Source: Thermaurantimonas sp046299575
GTDB taxonomy: Bacteria; Bacteroidota; Bacteroidia; Flavobacteriales; Schleiferiaceae
Length of the DNA stretch: 64,000 nt
Direction: 5' to 3'
NCBI RefSeq assembly: GCF_046299575.1
Contig: NZ_JBKBHX010000002.1
Coordinates: forward strand, 248,001-312,000
The position numbers and the translations under genes were made by a program. A model generated the notes under the pieces. It had not been told where the DNA came from and ran no database searches. It worked only from the letters and a program-made list of their open reading frames with translations. Shown piece by piece: positions 51,329-60,160 of this stretch; the stretch's first letter is position 1; each line of letters starts with the position of its first letter.

Positions 51329-53788
51329 ATTAAAGAGATTGTTTACATTCTGATCAAAAATGTCATAAGCAATAGATTGTCCATCCCGGTTTGACTGACC
51401 AAATCTAATAGTTGGTATTCGGCTATTCAACCGTAATATTTCAAATTTTTTCAATACTTCAGGACTGATTCGATCTTTTTCTATTAGTACGACATTATCA
51501 CCAGAGTAAAGTGCCAGATATTCTGTGTTCAGATTCTTTCTGATTGCCTCCGGTAAATGGTATTCTATCGGCAGATCATCAGGAGTCTTGATCAATATTT
51601 TGAGCAATTTTACCAGAGTGTCGGAATAATACATCCCAGTGTTGGATACATAACCATTGAAATTTCTGCCAAGCATGAAGATAAGTGGCATTTTGTGTCC
51701 TGAAGAGCTTACAACTGCTTTTGGATAAATGTATAAATGTTCCTTTGCCCTTGTGGTGGCGGTATAGAGCCATCTCAGGTCTTTGTTGTTTAAATTGGTC
51801 AGGATTACATTTTCCCATTCGCTGCCCTGAGCTTTGTGACACGTAAAGGCATAAGCATATTTTATATACAATGCATTCAGATAAGGATCTATGGCTGCTT
51901 TGACGTTTACATAGTTTATAAAATCTTCTTTATTTGAACGGATGATTTCAATTTGTTTTTTGATGTCAAAAACTTTTTCATTCGTTATCTCTTCGCAGAA
52001 TTTAAACTTTACCCTGTTGTAAAAGTATTTGTAATTAGCCAGACGTTGATTTATTTTAAATTCTTGCCTTACACCTTTTTTCGGGATGCTAAAAAATTTA
52101 TATACTTCCGTTTCTACATTTGTTTCCATTTGGGTCTTTACTTCCATGTACTTATCATCGCTATTTAAAATTCGGATATTGAGGTCGAAATAAGGAATTA
52201 GCACACCAATGTTTAACTGAAAGTACTGTGCGAGCGATATTTCACATTTTTTAATTTCATTCACAAATAATATGTCTCCGTTATAAATTTCGTAATTGTA
52301 ATTATTTTGTACACATATTAAGCGATCATTTTTTTCGATAATATCTTCATAGTTCAAACTTTTTCTGATATTGTAATTGCAGAAGTCGGCTGCATTATTG
52401 CTCCAGGTTACCACAGCCACATCCTTATTTTTTTGATAGATTTCTATAAATTTTTTTACTAGATCATTCAGGTCATTGTAGTTGATTGTAATATTTTTTT
52501 CCAATCTGATTGAGTTTTTATCTCGGAAGTCATTTACCAAATATTTTATCGAAAAATTTTTATTTTTTGCTTCCTGAATTTTATCCCTCAGATATAGTGA
52601 AAATTCAAGGATACTGTTGTCCTGCTTAAAGCGATGTGGCATAGATAATTCATACATCATTGTATGTATTTCATACTTCTGTGTGATGAATTCAGGTGAG
52701 AGTCCAAATGGCTCTCCGGTTTCGATCGGGGGCAGCTGGTAAATATCACCAATCAAGATAATTTTTACGTTATCTTTTATACACAATCCTATTAGATCCC
52801 GTAGTGTAAAACCGGTACAATTTTTATAAATGCGCCCCTTTTTTTTCTCTTCAAATATTTTTCTTTTTATCTCATCGTCATTTATCAGATCGCTGAGCAT
52901 ACTTGCCTCATCTACGATGCCTACATGACTACCGAAATTCTGATTGAGAGTCGTAATCTGAATCAATGATAATTCATCCTCATCTGTGTTTTGATCATCA
53001 ATTGGTTTATTGTCAGATTCTGTTATAGATACACCCACTTTCATCGAATAGATTTTTTTATGAATTGTGTTAGCAGGTTTTCCTGTCTTTTCTGAAATGT
53101 TCCGGCTTGCTTTTCCAGTAGGGGCCATAAGGGAGACTGTATTTTCCTTAAATATTTCGCCAATCATTTCCAGGATGTATCTGGCAAGAGTCGTTTTACC
53201 GGTACCGGCAGCACCTCTGAGTATGAATATCCTGTGCTCTGGTGAATTCATGAATTTGAAAATCAGCCCGAGAGCCTCTCTTTGCTCTTCGCTGAGCTTA
53301 GCCGATATCCTTGTTATGAAGTCATTAAATTGCTGGTCATTTATTTCTTCCCGTACAGATTCGACCAGAATTTTGAGATTATAAACATTTGCGATCTGAA
53401 ACATCATGTCCAGAATATCACTTTCAGTGCTTAGTTCTGGTTCCTGAGAGCTTTTGTTTAGCTTTTGGTAGAGTATCTTCAGAAGTTTGGCAGTAGGTGT
53501 AAGCTCGGGTTGATATGACACTTTAAAATGTCGCAGAATTCTAATGTCTTTCAGATTTATTACAAACTTCCCATCGAGAAGCTTGTCGGCCTGTGGATTG
53601 TCAGACCCGTCGCAGGCGTAATAAATAAGGTCTGCCTGAGGAATCTGTCCGACGATAAGGGTCTTAACTAAGGACTCACCGAGTTGATTGCTTAAAAAAA
53701 GTCCAGTCAGATTTTGACCATCGTATATGGCTGCATTTAGCGATCTCTTGTCAGATCCGGCTATTTCATATATAAAAAGTTTACTCAT
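51326..53788 (-). CDS. SF1 RecD-like helicase in the CARF effector operon
   Basis: An 820-residue helicase. Walker A is RGAAGTGKTT (residues 191-200), Walker B is VGIVDEASML (about 293-302), a motif-III-like IILIGDIYQLPPIE follows, and the UvrD/RecD C-terminal motif is FTCHKAQGSEWENVILTNL (about 660-680) with YTATTRAKEHLYIYP. The N-terminal ~150 residues match no domain that I know and could be an interaction or sensing part. SF1B helicases of this type move 5'-3' on DNA. It overlaps the Csx20-like gene by eight bases and is last in a unit with two CARF nucleases. Its role with type III CRISPR is not known to me. Confidence 0.88.
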   Translation of the reverse strand: MSKLFIYEIAGSDKRSLNAAIYDGQNLTGLFLSNQLGESLVKTLIVGQIPQADLIYYACDGSDNPQADKLLDGKFVINLKDIRILRHFKVSYQPELTPTAKLLKILYQKLNKSSQEPELSTESDILDMMFQIANVYNLKILVESVREEINDQQFNDFITRISAKLSEEQREALGLIFKFMNSPEHRIFILRGAAGTGKTTLARYILEMIGEIFKENTVSLMAPTGKASRNISEKTGKPANTIHKKIYSMKVGVSITESDNKPIDDQNTDEDELSLIQITTLNQNFGSHVGIVDEASMLSDLINDDEIKRKIFEEKKKGRIYKNCTGFTLRDLIGLCIKDNVKIILIGDIYQLPPIETGEPFGLSPEFITQKYEIHTMMYELSMPHRFKQDNSILEFSLYLRDKIQEAKNKNFSIKYLVNDFRDKNSIRLEKNITINYNDLNDLVKKFIEIYQKNKDVAVVTWSNNAADFCNYNIRKSLNYEDIIEKNDRLICVQNNYNYEIYNGDILFVNEIKKCEISLAQYFQLNIGVLIPYFDLNIRILNSDDKYMEVKTQMETNVETEVYKFFSIPKKGVRQEFKINQRLANYKYFYNRVKFKFCEEITNEKVFDIKKQIEIIRSNKEDFINYVNVKAAIDPYLNALYIKYAYAFTCHKAQGSEWENVILTNLNNKDLRWLYTATTRAKEHLYIYPKAVVSSSGHKMPLIFMLGRNFNGYVSNTGMYYSDTLVKLLKILIKTPDDLPIEYHLPEAIRKNLNTEYLALYSGDNVVLIEKDRISPEVLKKFEILRLNSRIPTIRFGQSNRDGQSIAYDIFDQNVNNLFN

Positions 53789-54191
53789 GGTTATGGTATT
53801 GAGATATAGGTTTCAATACGTATTTTCTGAATTGAACAAATTCGAAGATCGTGACTTTTCTCTTAATATCACCTTGCATTTCTTCGCTCACATGTCTTTC
53901 GGTAGTAGAGGCATATACATCGGCACCTGCTTGAATGAGATATGACACAAGAGCGAAACAAAAATTGAATTCACCCATTACGTGAAATGAATAATGCTGC
54001 AGAGGTGTATATTTTTCTGAGAGTTCTGCTAGGAAACTGTCTAATTTCTCCAGCAATTCTGATGGCGTCCAGCTAGGATCAATGCTCGGAAAAGCCACAT
54101 CGATGACGCCTCCAAACATTTTTTCGGCAGCTTTCATTTGTTGTGTACTCCACAGCGAAGAGGGGTGATTTGATATATTTATCAGAGCCAT
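53781..54191 (-). CDS. csx20: Csx20-like protein, candidate ring nuclease
   Basis: A 136-residue protein. It starts ALINISNHPSSLWSTQQMKAA, has FHVMGEFNFCFALVSYLIQAGADVYASTTERHV (about residues 68-100) and ends FVQFRKY. This resembles Csx20, a small type III ancillary family placed with the CARF superfamily and regarded as ring nucleases that cut cyclic oligoadenylate. The assignment is from memory of motif layout. In context, two CARF nucleases are just upstream, which suits an off-switch. It overlaps the helicase gene by eight bases. Confidence 0.65.
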   Translation of the reverse strand: MALINISNHPSSLWSTQQMKAAEKMFGGVIDVAFPSIDPSWTPSELLEKLDSFLAELSEKYTPLQHYSFHVMGEFNFCFALVSYLIQAGADVYASTTERHVSEEMQGDIKRKVTIFEFVQFRKYVLKPISQYHNHE

Positions 54192-54194
54192 TAT

Positions 54195-55556
54195 TTAGTT
54201 TTTAACTGACATTAAAATATTTAAGACTTTCTCTTGCATATGCATGAGGTTTTCTTTATAATCTCCAGGATTATTTCTTCCAAAATGGGCATGGTTTAGT
54301 GCATTGCGTATTTGGCTCAGATCTCTCGTGATATTAACCAGTTCTTCGAAGTTAGTGAATTTGTTCTTTACAGCCTGACCAATATGAACGTTGTTTCCCA
54401 GGTGGCCTGTCCATTCATGTGGCGGCCTATCGCCTACATTTAGTAGTGAAGAGATGATAGCATAGCGTACTAAATATTTTTTGTGATTAGAATTGGTGTC
54501 ATTAGGATAATTTACGCTTTCATGATTTTCGATCATTTCAAGTAGATGTGCTATAATACCTTCATTCAGGAGAGTAGCAGCTTGCTGGATGAGATTTTTA
54601 TTCAGGCAGAAGCCGGCTGAATATAGGCAATTCATGGTGTTTTCCTGAGCATTATATGTGCCTGTGGGAAAAATGTTTTGGATTTCATTGACTATAGGTT
54701 TAAAGAGGTCTGTTATTATCTGAATTATGTTGTTATCTGTAGAGGGATTATCAAAAGAAAATTTAAGTATTTTGTCTAAATGATTTCCCTTATTTATACC
54801 TTCTCCGTTGCATAAGAATATGTCTTCCGAAAAGCTTTGAAGATTTTTAATCAGCTGGTTAAGCTTGTTAAGTGCTTCGTTTTGTCCTCTAAAGAGTTTT
54901 CCGAGTTCGCTGGTTATGTCTTTTGTGAAATCTCTGGCATCAACGGCATATCCAAACTTTCGAAGTTGATAGGCGAAGTCGCTCAGCTCCATGAAAAAAC
55001 TGTAAACCGTCAAATCGATAATAGGGGCAATTTCAGTACTCTGGTCGCGTGCTTCAAAATTCCCATACGTGATGGATTTAATGTGAATATTCAATCGATG
55101 GCGTGCGTACTGACTCAGCACGGTGAAGAGAATCGGTATATAGCGAAAAGCATGCGTCACATCGATGTACACTTCGTCGTCTTCTTGCAGTTGGCTGATC
55201 ATTATCGAAAACAACTGCCAGATTTCCTGTTCGTTGCGGCCATCGATCGGGAAGATAACCGGCATAATTTGAGCCTTAGTACCGAAGTGGTTTAACCTCT
55301 TTTCAAGTCCGTCATTAAGGATAATTTGTTTTGTAGTTTTATCCTGGTGTCCATTGTCAAGCCAGTTTCGATTTTTGGAATCTTCTGTCATAAAGATGAC
55401 AATCGAATCGGCCTCATTCCACTCCTGGGCATTGAGCATTCTCAAAGTGGACATTTGAATGTATTTTTCTGGTTCGCTGTCGGTGTAAGTCATATTTCTG
55501 TACTTGCAAGGTACATAGTCGCTGGTACCGAGAAAAGAGAAAAACTTCTTTGCCAA
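54195..55556 (-). CDS. csx1: CARF-HEPN ribonuclease of the Csx1/Csx2 family
   Basis: A 453-residue protein. The N-terminal CARF domain (about residues 1-190) begins FFSFLGTSDYVPCKY and has EADSIVIFMTEDSK and DDEVYIDVTHAFRYIPIL (the DxTHG-like motif, here DVTHAF), as in TIGR02221 (Csx2/MJ1666). The C-terminal HEPN domain has RNALNH (R417, H422), the RNase R-x4-H motif. Cyclic oligoadenylate would activate it to cut RNA without sequence choice. It lies four bases before the Csx20-like gene and three after the Can2-like gene. Confidence 0.88.
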   Translation of the reverse strand: MAKKFFSFLGTSDYVPCKYRNMTYTDSEPEKYIQMSTLRMLNAQEWNEADSIVIFMTEDSKNRNWLDNGHQDKTTKQIILNDGLEKRLNHFGTKAQIMPVIFPIDGRNEQEIWQLFSIMISQLQEDDEVYIDVTHAFRYIPILFTVLSQYARHRLNIHIKSITYGNFEARDQSTEIAPIIDLTVYSFFMELSDFAYQLRKFGYAVDARDFTKDITSELGKLFRGQNEALNKLNQLIKNLQSFSEDIFLCNGEGINKGNHLDKILKFSFDNPSTDNNIIQIITDLFKPIVNEIQNIFPTGTYNAQENTMNCLYSAGFCLNKNLIQQAATLLNEGIIAHLLEMIENHESVNYPNDTNSNHKKYLVRYAIISSLLNVGDRPPHEWTGHLGNNVHIGQAVKNKFTNFEELVNITRDLSQIRNALNHAHFGRNNPGDYKENLMHMQEKVLNILMSVKN

Positions 55557-55559
55557 AGT

Positions 55560-56594
55560 TTATGAGTTTTTTATTATTTCAACTATCTTATTTTCCTGTA
55601 ATTCTTTATTGCCCATAAGCTCAATATTGCCCATCAGTCTGGCTTTTAGAAATAAATTATTTCTCGATTCTTCATTTAGAGTTTCGAGTTTTGCCATTGT
55701 AAGCAAAATGGAGCGCGATGAAAGACCAAATCTTTTGTTCAAACTCGCTACTTTATACATTTGGTTTAGTAGCGTTGCAGTATTTATTCTACAAGGGTCA
55801 TGTACTGTTTTACATTCGATCGCAAAGGGCTGATTTTTGTAAAGGACCAGAACGTCAATTTCATTGTCATTCATGGCGTTTTCGACGGTGTGAGAGGGAT
55901 TTTTTTCTTTTAGTTTAATACCTATTTTAATAAATTTATCTCCTAATCTGAGTTCTCTTTTTATGGTTCGGTAGATAAATTCTTCAAACCATTCACCAAA
56001 TAAATTTCCATTAAAAGTACCATCATTATTTATAAATTCTTTTGGTAATTTTTGAGTGTTAAAATCGTTTTTCAAAAGATTTTGCCATACATCATTGCAC
56101 CAGGTACCTGATCTAATTTTAGTTTTACAATCGCATTTCATCCCATGTAGGTTCAGATACTCTTCGGCACCTATGAAATAAGTGAATTCTATAAACTCAG
56201 CAGCAGTATTTAAATACACTTTTTCGTAGCCTTTTGAGCTGAAAGGCACGTAGTAAAATTCCGCATTTTTTCGACCAGAGAAATAATGCCACATGCCTAT
56301 CGACATGAGCTTAGTTCCGCCAGTTACATTTACTAAATAAGTGCAGTTTTCTTTGTTTAAGATGTCAGCTTCAGCATATTTTGAAGTGTTCTGGAATAGT
56401 TCATTTTCCGATACAATTATCTTAGTGTATCGATCTGATTCAATTCCCGCTGTTGTAGCCAAGGTTTCACACTTGCCTTTGGTTTCCATCTTTTGAGTTG
56501 TGATAAATACATAGTGATCCACCTCTTTCAGTTCTTTGATCAGCAGATAGTTAGGCATTGGTTGGTCAGAGATTGCCGAGACGAGTATGCGCAT
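55560..56594 (-). CDS. can2: Can2/Card1-like CARF nuclease (DUF1887 type)
   Basis: A 344-residue CARF nuclease. The CARF part (about residues 1-145) contains VNVTGGTKLMSIGMW (TGGTK at 91-95), the ligand motif of the Can2/Card1 group. The C-terminal PD-(D/E)XK domain has GEWFEEFIYRTI (E204/E205), NEIDVLV (D247) and FAIECK (E260, K262). Proteins of this type are switched on by cyclic tetra-adenylate and cut single- or double-stranded DNA and RNA. It is first in the effector operon. The ATG lies in a short palindrome (GTATGC GCATAC). Confidence 0.9.
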   Translation of the reverse strand: MRILVSAISDQPMPNYLLIKELKEVDHYVFITTQKMETKGKCETLATTAGIESDRYTKIIVSENELFQNTSKYAEADILNKENCTYLVNVTGGTKLMSIGMWHYFSGRKNAEFYYVPFSSKGYEKVYLNTAAEFIEFTYFIGAEEYLNLHGMKCDCKTKIRSGTWCNDVWQNLLKNDFNTQKLPKEFINNDGTFNGNLFGEWFEEFIYRTIKRELRLGDKFIKIGIKLKEKNPSHTVENAMNDNEIDVLVLYKNQPFAIECKTVHDPCRINTATLLNQMYKVASLNKRFGLSSRSILLTMAKLETLNEESRNNLFLKARLMGNIELMGNKELQENKIVEIIKNS

Positions 56595-56628
56595 ACGCTT
56601 TTATTTATAATTTATGGCGCTCCTCCGG

Positions 56629-56658
56629 CTACCTGTCGCGATAAAGCCTCACAGGTAG
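56629..56658 (-). promoter_or_regulatory. hairpin in the leader of the CARF effector operon
   Basis: CTACCTGT pairs with ACAGGTAG over a 14-base loop, 35 bases upstream of the can2-like start on the minus strand. It could be an operator or a leader-RNA hairpin. The halves contain ACCT/AGGT as in the cas6 palindrome, but are otherwise different. Confidence 0.35.
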
Positions 56659-56830
56659 TACCGTCGCTGTTTTACCATCACAGAATTTCACCAGCAGACT
56701 GTGAACATAACGACAGCAATATTACGTAATTTTATTCTGAAAAAAAGAAATCAAATTAAAAATCAGCAAAGTGCTAACATGTATCGAAAGAACATAATAA
56801 ACAGTCGATTATCAGTTCTTCATTTCAATA

Positions 56831-56855
56831 CCGGATGAGGATGGATTTCATCCGG
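56831..56855. terminator. weak terminator-like hairpin
   Basis: CCGGATGA and TCATCCGG form a perfect 8-bp stem. On the plus strand CTGTTTT follows; on the minus strand there is no T-run. It could end the photolyase transcript only poorly. Confidence 0.35.
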
Positions 56856-57041
56856 CTGTTTTAAAATTTTACTCTTTAGTTTTTATGAATTCAGATTGAT
56901 AAGAAATCAGACCGAAGAAAACCTGCTCCGCTTTGGATTGCTTTTGTCTAAGATTTATTGAAGCAAGATTAATTAATTGAGATACGGTGTGAAATGTCAT
57001 AAAATTCAAATCCTAGCAGAAAATTATCGGAAAAAAACTGT

Positions 57042-58340
57042 TTATTCCAGAGCTTTCTTGTACCGCTGGATAGCACGGTTGCGTGCGAAAGTGTGTTCAA
57101 TGATCGGCTTGGGATAGGCTGGGGTGTTTAACTCCGGCACCCATTTTTTTACGTAGCTCAAATTTTTGTCAAACTTCTCAGTTTGCAGTGCCGGATTAAA
57201 AATTCGGAAATAAGGTGCTGCATCGTTGCCACTACCGGCTGCCCATTGCCAACCGCCTACATTGGAGGCCATTTCGTAGTCGAGCAATTTGGCGGCAAAG
57301 TATTGTTCTCCCCAGCGCCAGTCGATCAATAAGTGTTTGGTCAGAAAGCTGGAGACGATCATGCGCACGCGGTTGTGCATAAAGCCGGTGGCGTTTAATT
57401 CGCGCATACCAGCATCTACAATAGGGTAACCGGTCAGCCCTTCGCACCATGCTTTGAAGTGCTCTTCGTTGTTTTCCCACTCGATGCGGTCATATTCGGG
57501 TTTAAAGGCTTTTTCAGGAATGTGGGGGAAGTGATACAGAATCATTTGATAAAAATCTCTCCAAATCAGCTCGTTGAGGTACTTTTCATTTGTAGCAGCG
57601 GCTATGCGGGCGAGGGATCGGATGCTTATGGTGCCAAATCGCAGGTGAACACTTAGGCGCGACGTGCCCTGTGTGGCCGGAAAGTCTCTTTTTTGGTGAT
57701 AGTTTTGGATAATGCCTATTGGAATTTCTCTCGATGGATATGAGTAAGAAGTCGTCACAAAACCCATTTCTTCAAGGGTAGGTATGGGCCTTGATGCGGT
57801 TTTGTAAAAATTCGAAAAATAGGCCTCAGTAGGATACGATTTTAAGTAAAAATCGTTGAGCTTCTCCTTCCATTTTCGGCTGTAAGGCGTGTACACCGTG
57901 TATGGTTGTCCATTGTCTTTTAAAACCTCGTTTTTTTCAAAAATTACATGGTCTTTGGCCCCTGTGAATTTGATACCTTTTGATTGAAGCAGTTCATATA
58001 TCTGTTTATCGCGCTTATGAGCGTAGGGCTCGTAATCGCGGTTGGCAAATACTTGACCTATGGGGAGCTCTTCGGTGAGTTGAGGCCACACTTCCTCAGG
58101 AAATCCATACTTCACCAAAAGGGTCGATCCCAGCTTTTCTAATTCAGCCATTAGTCTTTTAACCTCCTGATAGATGAAATTTACTCTGCGATCGGTTTTA
58201 TCCTGTAGTTTATCGAGTATATGCCGGTCGAAAATAAAGAGTCCAAGGACAGGCAAGCCGGATTTTAAAGCGTGATAGAGGGCTGCGTTATCTTCGAGTC
58301 TCAAGTCTCTTCTGAACCAGTGTATGGCAATTTTTTCCAT
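57042..58340 (-). CDS. phrB: deoxyribodipyrimidine photolyase
   Basis: A 432-residue cryptochrome/photolyase protein. The N-terminal antenna domain (HWFRRDLRLEDNAALYHAL, residues 7-25) is followed by the FAD-binding helical domain with TSRLSVHLRFGTISIR (about 225-240), ELIWRDFYQMILYHFP, CEGLTGYPIVDAGMRELNATGFMHNRVRMIVSSFLTKHL (about 310-348) and NVGGWQWAAGSGNDAAPYFRIFNP. These identify a class I CPD photolyase type, which repairs UV pyrimidine dimers with light. It is alone on its transcript. Confidence 0.95.
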   Translation of the reverse strand: MEKIAIHWFRRDLRLEDNAALYHALKSGLPVLGLFIFDRHILDKLQDKTDRRVNFIYQEVKRLMAELEKLGSTLLVKYGFPEEVWPQLTEELPIGQVFANRDYEPYAHKRDKQIYELLQSKGIKFTGAKDHVIFEKNEVLKDNGQPYTVYTPYSRKWKEKLNDFYLKSYPTEAYFSNFYKTASRPIPTLEEMGFVTTSYSYPSREIPIGIIQNYHQKRDFPATQGTSRLSVHLRFGTISIRSLARIAAATNEKYLNELIWRDFYQMILYHFPHIPEKAFKPEYDRIEWENNEEHFKAWCEGLTGYPIVDAGMRELNATGFMHNRVRMIVSSFLTKHLLIDWRWGEQYFAAKLLDYEMASNVGGWQWAAGSGNDAAPYFRIFNPALQTEKFDKNLSYVKKWVPELNTPAYPKPIIEHTFARNRAIQRYKKALE

Positions 58341-58405
58341 AATTTATGTGTTTAAAAACATTTTTAAAACAGGTATAAAAAGCTGCTGTTCAGATGTTCT
58401 GAGTA

Positions 58406-59092
58406 TTAAAGAACCTCTTCTAGGGATTCAAATTTTATGGAATCTTCAACGCGAAAATCTCCGGATTGAACTCTTCTCAGCTCGGTTAGGTAGGCACCAC
58501 AGCTGAGTTTTTGACCGAAATCGTGTACAAGGCTGCGTATGTAAGTACCCTTAGAACAGTGCACCTTAAAGTAAAAAAACGGTGGAGAGTAGTTGGTAAT
58601 TTCGAATTTGTAGATCTGAACCGGACGGGCTTTCAACTCCTTCTGCTTTCCAGCACGAGCCAGTTCATATGCCCGCAATCCGTCAACTTTAATGGCGGAA
58701 AAGAGTGGGGGAGTTTGAAGGATCTCTCCTTCGAAAGCCGATGCAACCGTTTGAAGCTCTGCGATGTCGGTCGGCAAAGGGAGGTTGGTGGGTATTTCTT
58801 GGGTTTCGCGGTCGTAGCTGGGTGTAATATAGCCCAGCTTTCCTTGTCCCGTGTAAGTTTTTGAGTCGTTGATTAGGCGATCTATTTTTTTTGTAGCCTT
58901 ACCTGTACAAATAACTAATAGCCCGCTGGCCAATGGATCGAGTGTACCTGTATGACCTACTTTAATTTCTTTGAGGTGATATTTTTTTTTGATAATACCC
59001 CTGATTCGCCTTACTACATCAAAAGATGTAATGCCAAATGGTTTATCAATAAGCAAAATAATGCCATTGAGGTAATAATCGGCGGACTTCAC
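58406..59092 (-). CDS. truB: tRNA pseudouridine(55) synthase TruB
   Basis: A 228-residue pseudouridine synthase that modifies U55 in the T-loop of tRNAs. The catalytic Asp is in KVGHTGTLDPLASGLLVICTGKATK (about residues 41-65). Other family blocks are GIILLIDKPFGITSFDVV and KGTYIRSLVHDFG. I start at GTG 59092 (VKSADYYLNG). The TTG at 59125 that opens the frame would overlap uppP by 23 bases. It is last in the envelope operon, ten bases after uppP. Confidence 0.93.
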   Translation of the reverse strand: MKSADYYLNGIILLIDKPFGITSFDVVRRIRGIIKKKYHLKEIKVGHTGTLDPLASGLLVICTGKATKKIDRLINDSKTYTGQGKLGYITPSYDRETQEIPTNLPLPTDIAELQTVASAFEGEILQTPPLFSAIKVDGLRAYELARAGKQKELKARPVQIYKFEITNYSPPFFYFKVHCSKGTYIRSLVHDFGQKLSCGAYLTELRRVQSGDFRVEDSIKFESLEEVL

Positions 59093-59102
59093 GCACGATG
59101 AA

Positions 59103-59915
59103 TTAATAATAGTAGTATGACACAATGGATATGAAACCGACTACAAAACAATAAAATGAAAAATACTTCAGTTGAGCGCGTTTAACCATTGAAATCATAA
59201 GATTGCACGCGAAGATGCCCACCAAAAATGATGTGGCAAAACCAGCTAAAAGCACCGAGAAAGGCACTTGTGTAGGGTTTTCAACGGCTGAGACTTCCTG
59301 AATCATCTCTCCAGCATCGAGAATGATTTTTCCAAATATTACAGGTATTACCATCAAGAAGGAAAACCGGGCAGCTTTTTCGCGATCTATTCCGAGTATT
59401 ACTGAAGTGCTGATGGTGGCGCCCGATCGAGAAATCCCGGGCAAAATGGCTATAGCCTGAGCTACACCAATGAAAAAGGCATTTAATGGAGTAATAGACT
59501 TATTCGTAGCTTTTGACTTATCAGCAATAAATAGGAGCAATCCCGTAATAATAAGCATGACCCCAACAAAGGCGATTTTGCCTTCGAAAAGCGCTTCGAT
59601 TTGTTCTTCAAACAAAAGGCCTATAACTCCTGCTGGAATCATAGAAAGTATAATAAGGCCGGCAAATTGAGTTTCTTCGTTGTTTTTGAATTGAAGTAAA
59701 CCGTTGATGAGCTTACCTACGTCTCGGCGATAAACTACAAGGGTAGCAGCAGCTGTGGCAAAATGTACTATTACGGTAAAAAGAAGGCTTTCTTCACCTT
59801 TCATGTGTAGACCGAGCAGAGCTTTGCCGATTTCGAGATGGCCACTGGAGCTCACGGGTAAAAATTCAGTTAGCCCCTGTAGTATTCCCAATATTATTGC
59901 ATCAATCAGGTTCAT
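59103..59915 (-). CDS. uppP: undecaprenyl-diphosphate phosphatase UppP
   Basis: A 270-residue polytopic membrane protein (about seven to eight helices). The catalytic motifs are LQGLTEFLPVSSSGHLEI (about residues 14-31) and LPGISRSGATISTSVILG (about 158-175). It regenerates the lipid carrier undecaprenyl phosphate for peptidoglycan and O-antigen synthesis. Its start overlaps the DUF3098 stop (ATGA type), in line with the common ftsX-DUF3098-uppP-truB order. Confidence 0.96.
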   Translation of the reverse strand: MNLIDAIILGILQGLTEFLPVSSSGHLEIGKALLGLHMKGEESLLFTVIVHFATAAATLVVYRRDVGKLINGLLQFKNNEETQFAGLIILSMIPAGVIGLLFEEQIEALFEGKIAFVGVMLIITGLLLFIADKSKATNKSITPLNAFFIGVAQAIAILPGISRSGATISTSVILGIDREKAARFSFLMVIPVIFGKIILDAGEMIQEVSAVENPTQVPFSVLLAGFATSFLVGIFACNLMISMVKRAQLKYFSFYCFVVGFISIVSYYYY

Positions 59916-60160
59916 TTTTCTTGGTCTTTTGGCTGGTACATGATGGCAAAGATCTGCGTAATGAATCCGAGTATGATTAATGCAGGAGCGACTCGTATTC
60001 TTCTAGGACTAAAAATTTCTTCGTTAAATACATTAGGATCATCACTACCACCACCTTTCATCAGAAGATATCCAATAGCCATAAGTAAAATACCTCCTAT
60101 CATAATCAGATAGTTGGTTTTTCCAAATATTAAGGGCTTTTGAGAAGGATTGTGTTTCAT
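59912..60160 (-). CDS. DUF3098 small membrane protein
   Basis: An 82-residue protein with two membrane segments (about residues 18-36 and 58-75) joined by a polar loop GGGSDDPNVFNEEIFSPRRI. This is DUF3098, known only from Bacteroidota and almost always next to ftsX and uppP, which suggests a role in envelope assembly. It overlaps both neighbours by four bases. Confidence 0.92.
   Translation of the reverse strand: MKHNPSQKPLIFGKTNYLIMIGGILLMAIGYLLMKGGGSDDPNVFNEEIFSPRRIRVAPALIILGFITQIFAIMYQPKDQEK

Larger units (their letters stand above)
56595..57041. other. intergenic region before the effector operon
   Basis: A 447-base gap with no gene and no CRISPR repeat. It holds a hairpin close to the can2-like start (56629-56658) and a second perfect hairpin (CCGGATGA, TCATCCGG; 56831-56855). 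The rest is AT-rich and must contain the promoter of the effector operon and the end of the photolyase transcript. Confidence 0.5.

Noticed and set aside
51326..53788. Calling the helicase RecD2 or TraA
   Set aside because: It shares the SF1B motifs, but the N-terminal region differs and there is no relaxase domain; only superfamily level is supported.
54837..55295. 152-codon plus-strand frame
   Set aside because: Shadow of the CARF-HEPN gene on the minus strand.
56595..57041. Possible CRISPR array next to the effector operon
   Set aside because: I read the gap for direct repeats of 25-40 bases with regular spacing and found none, only single hairpins.
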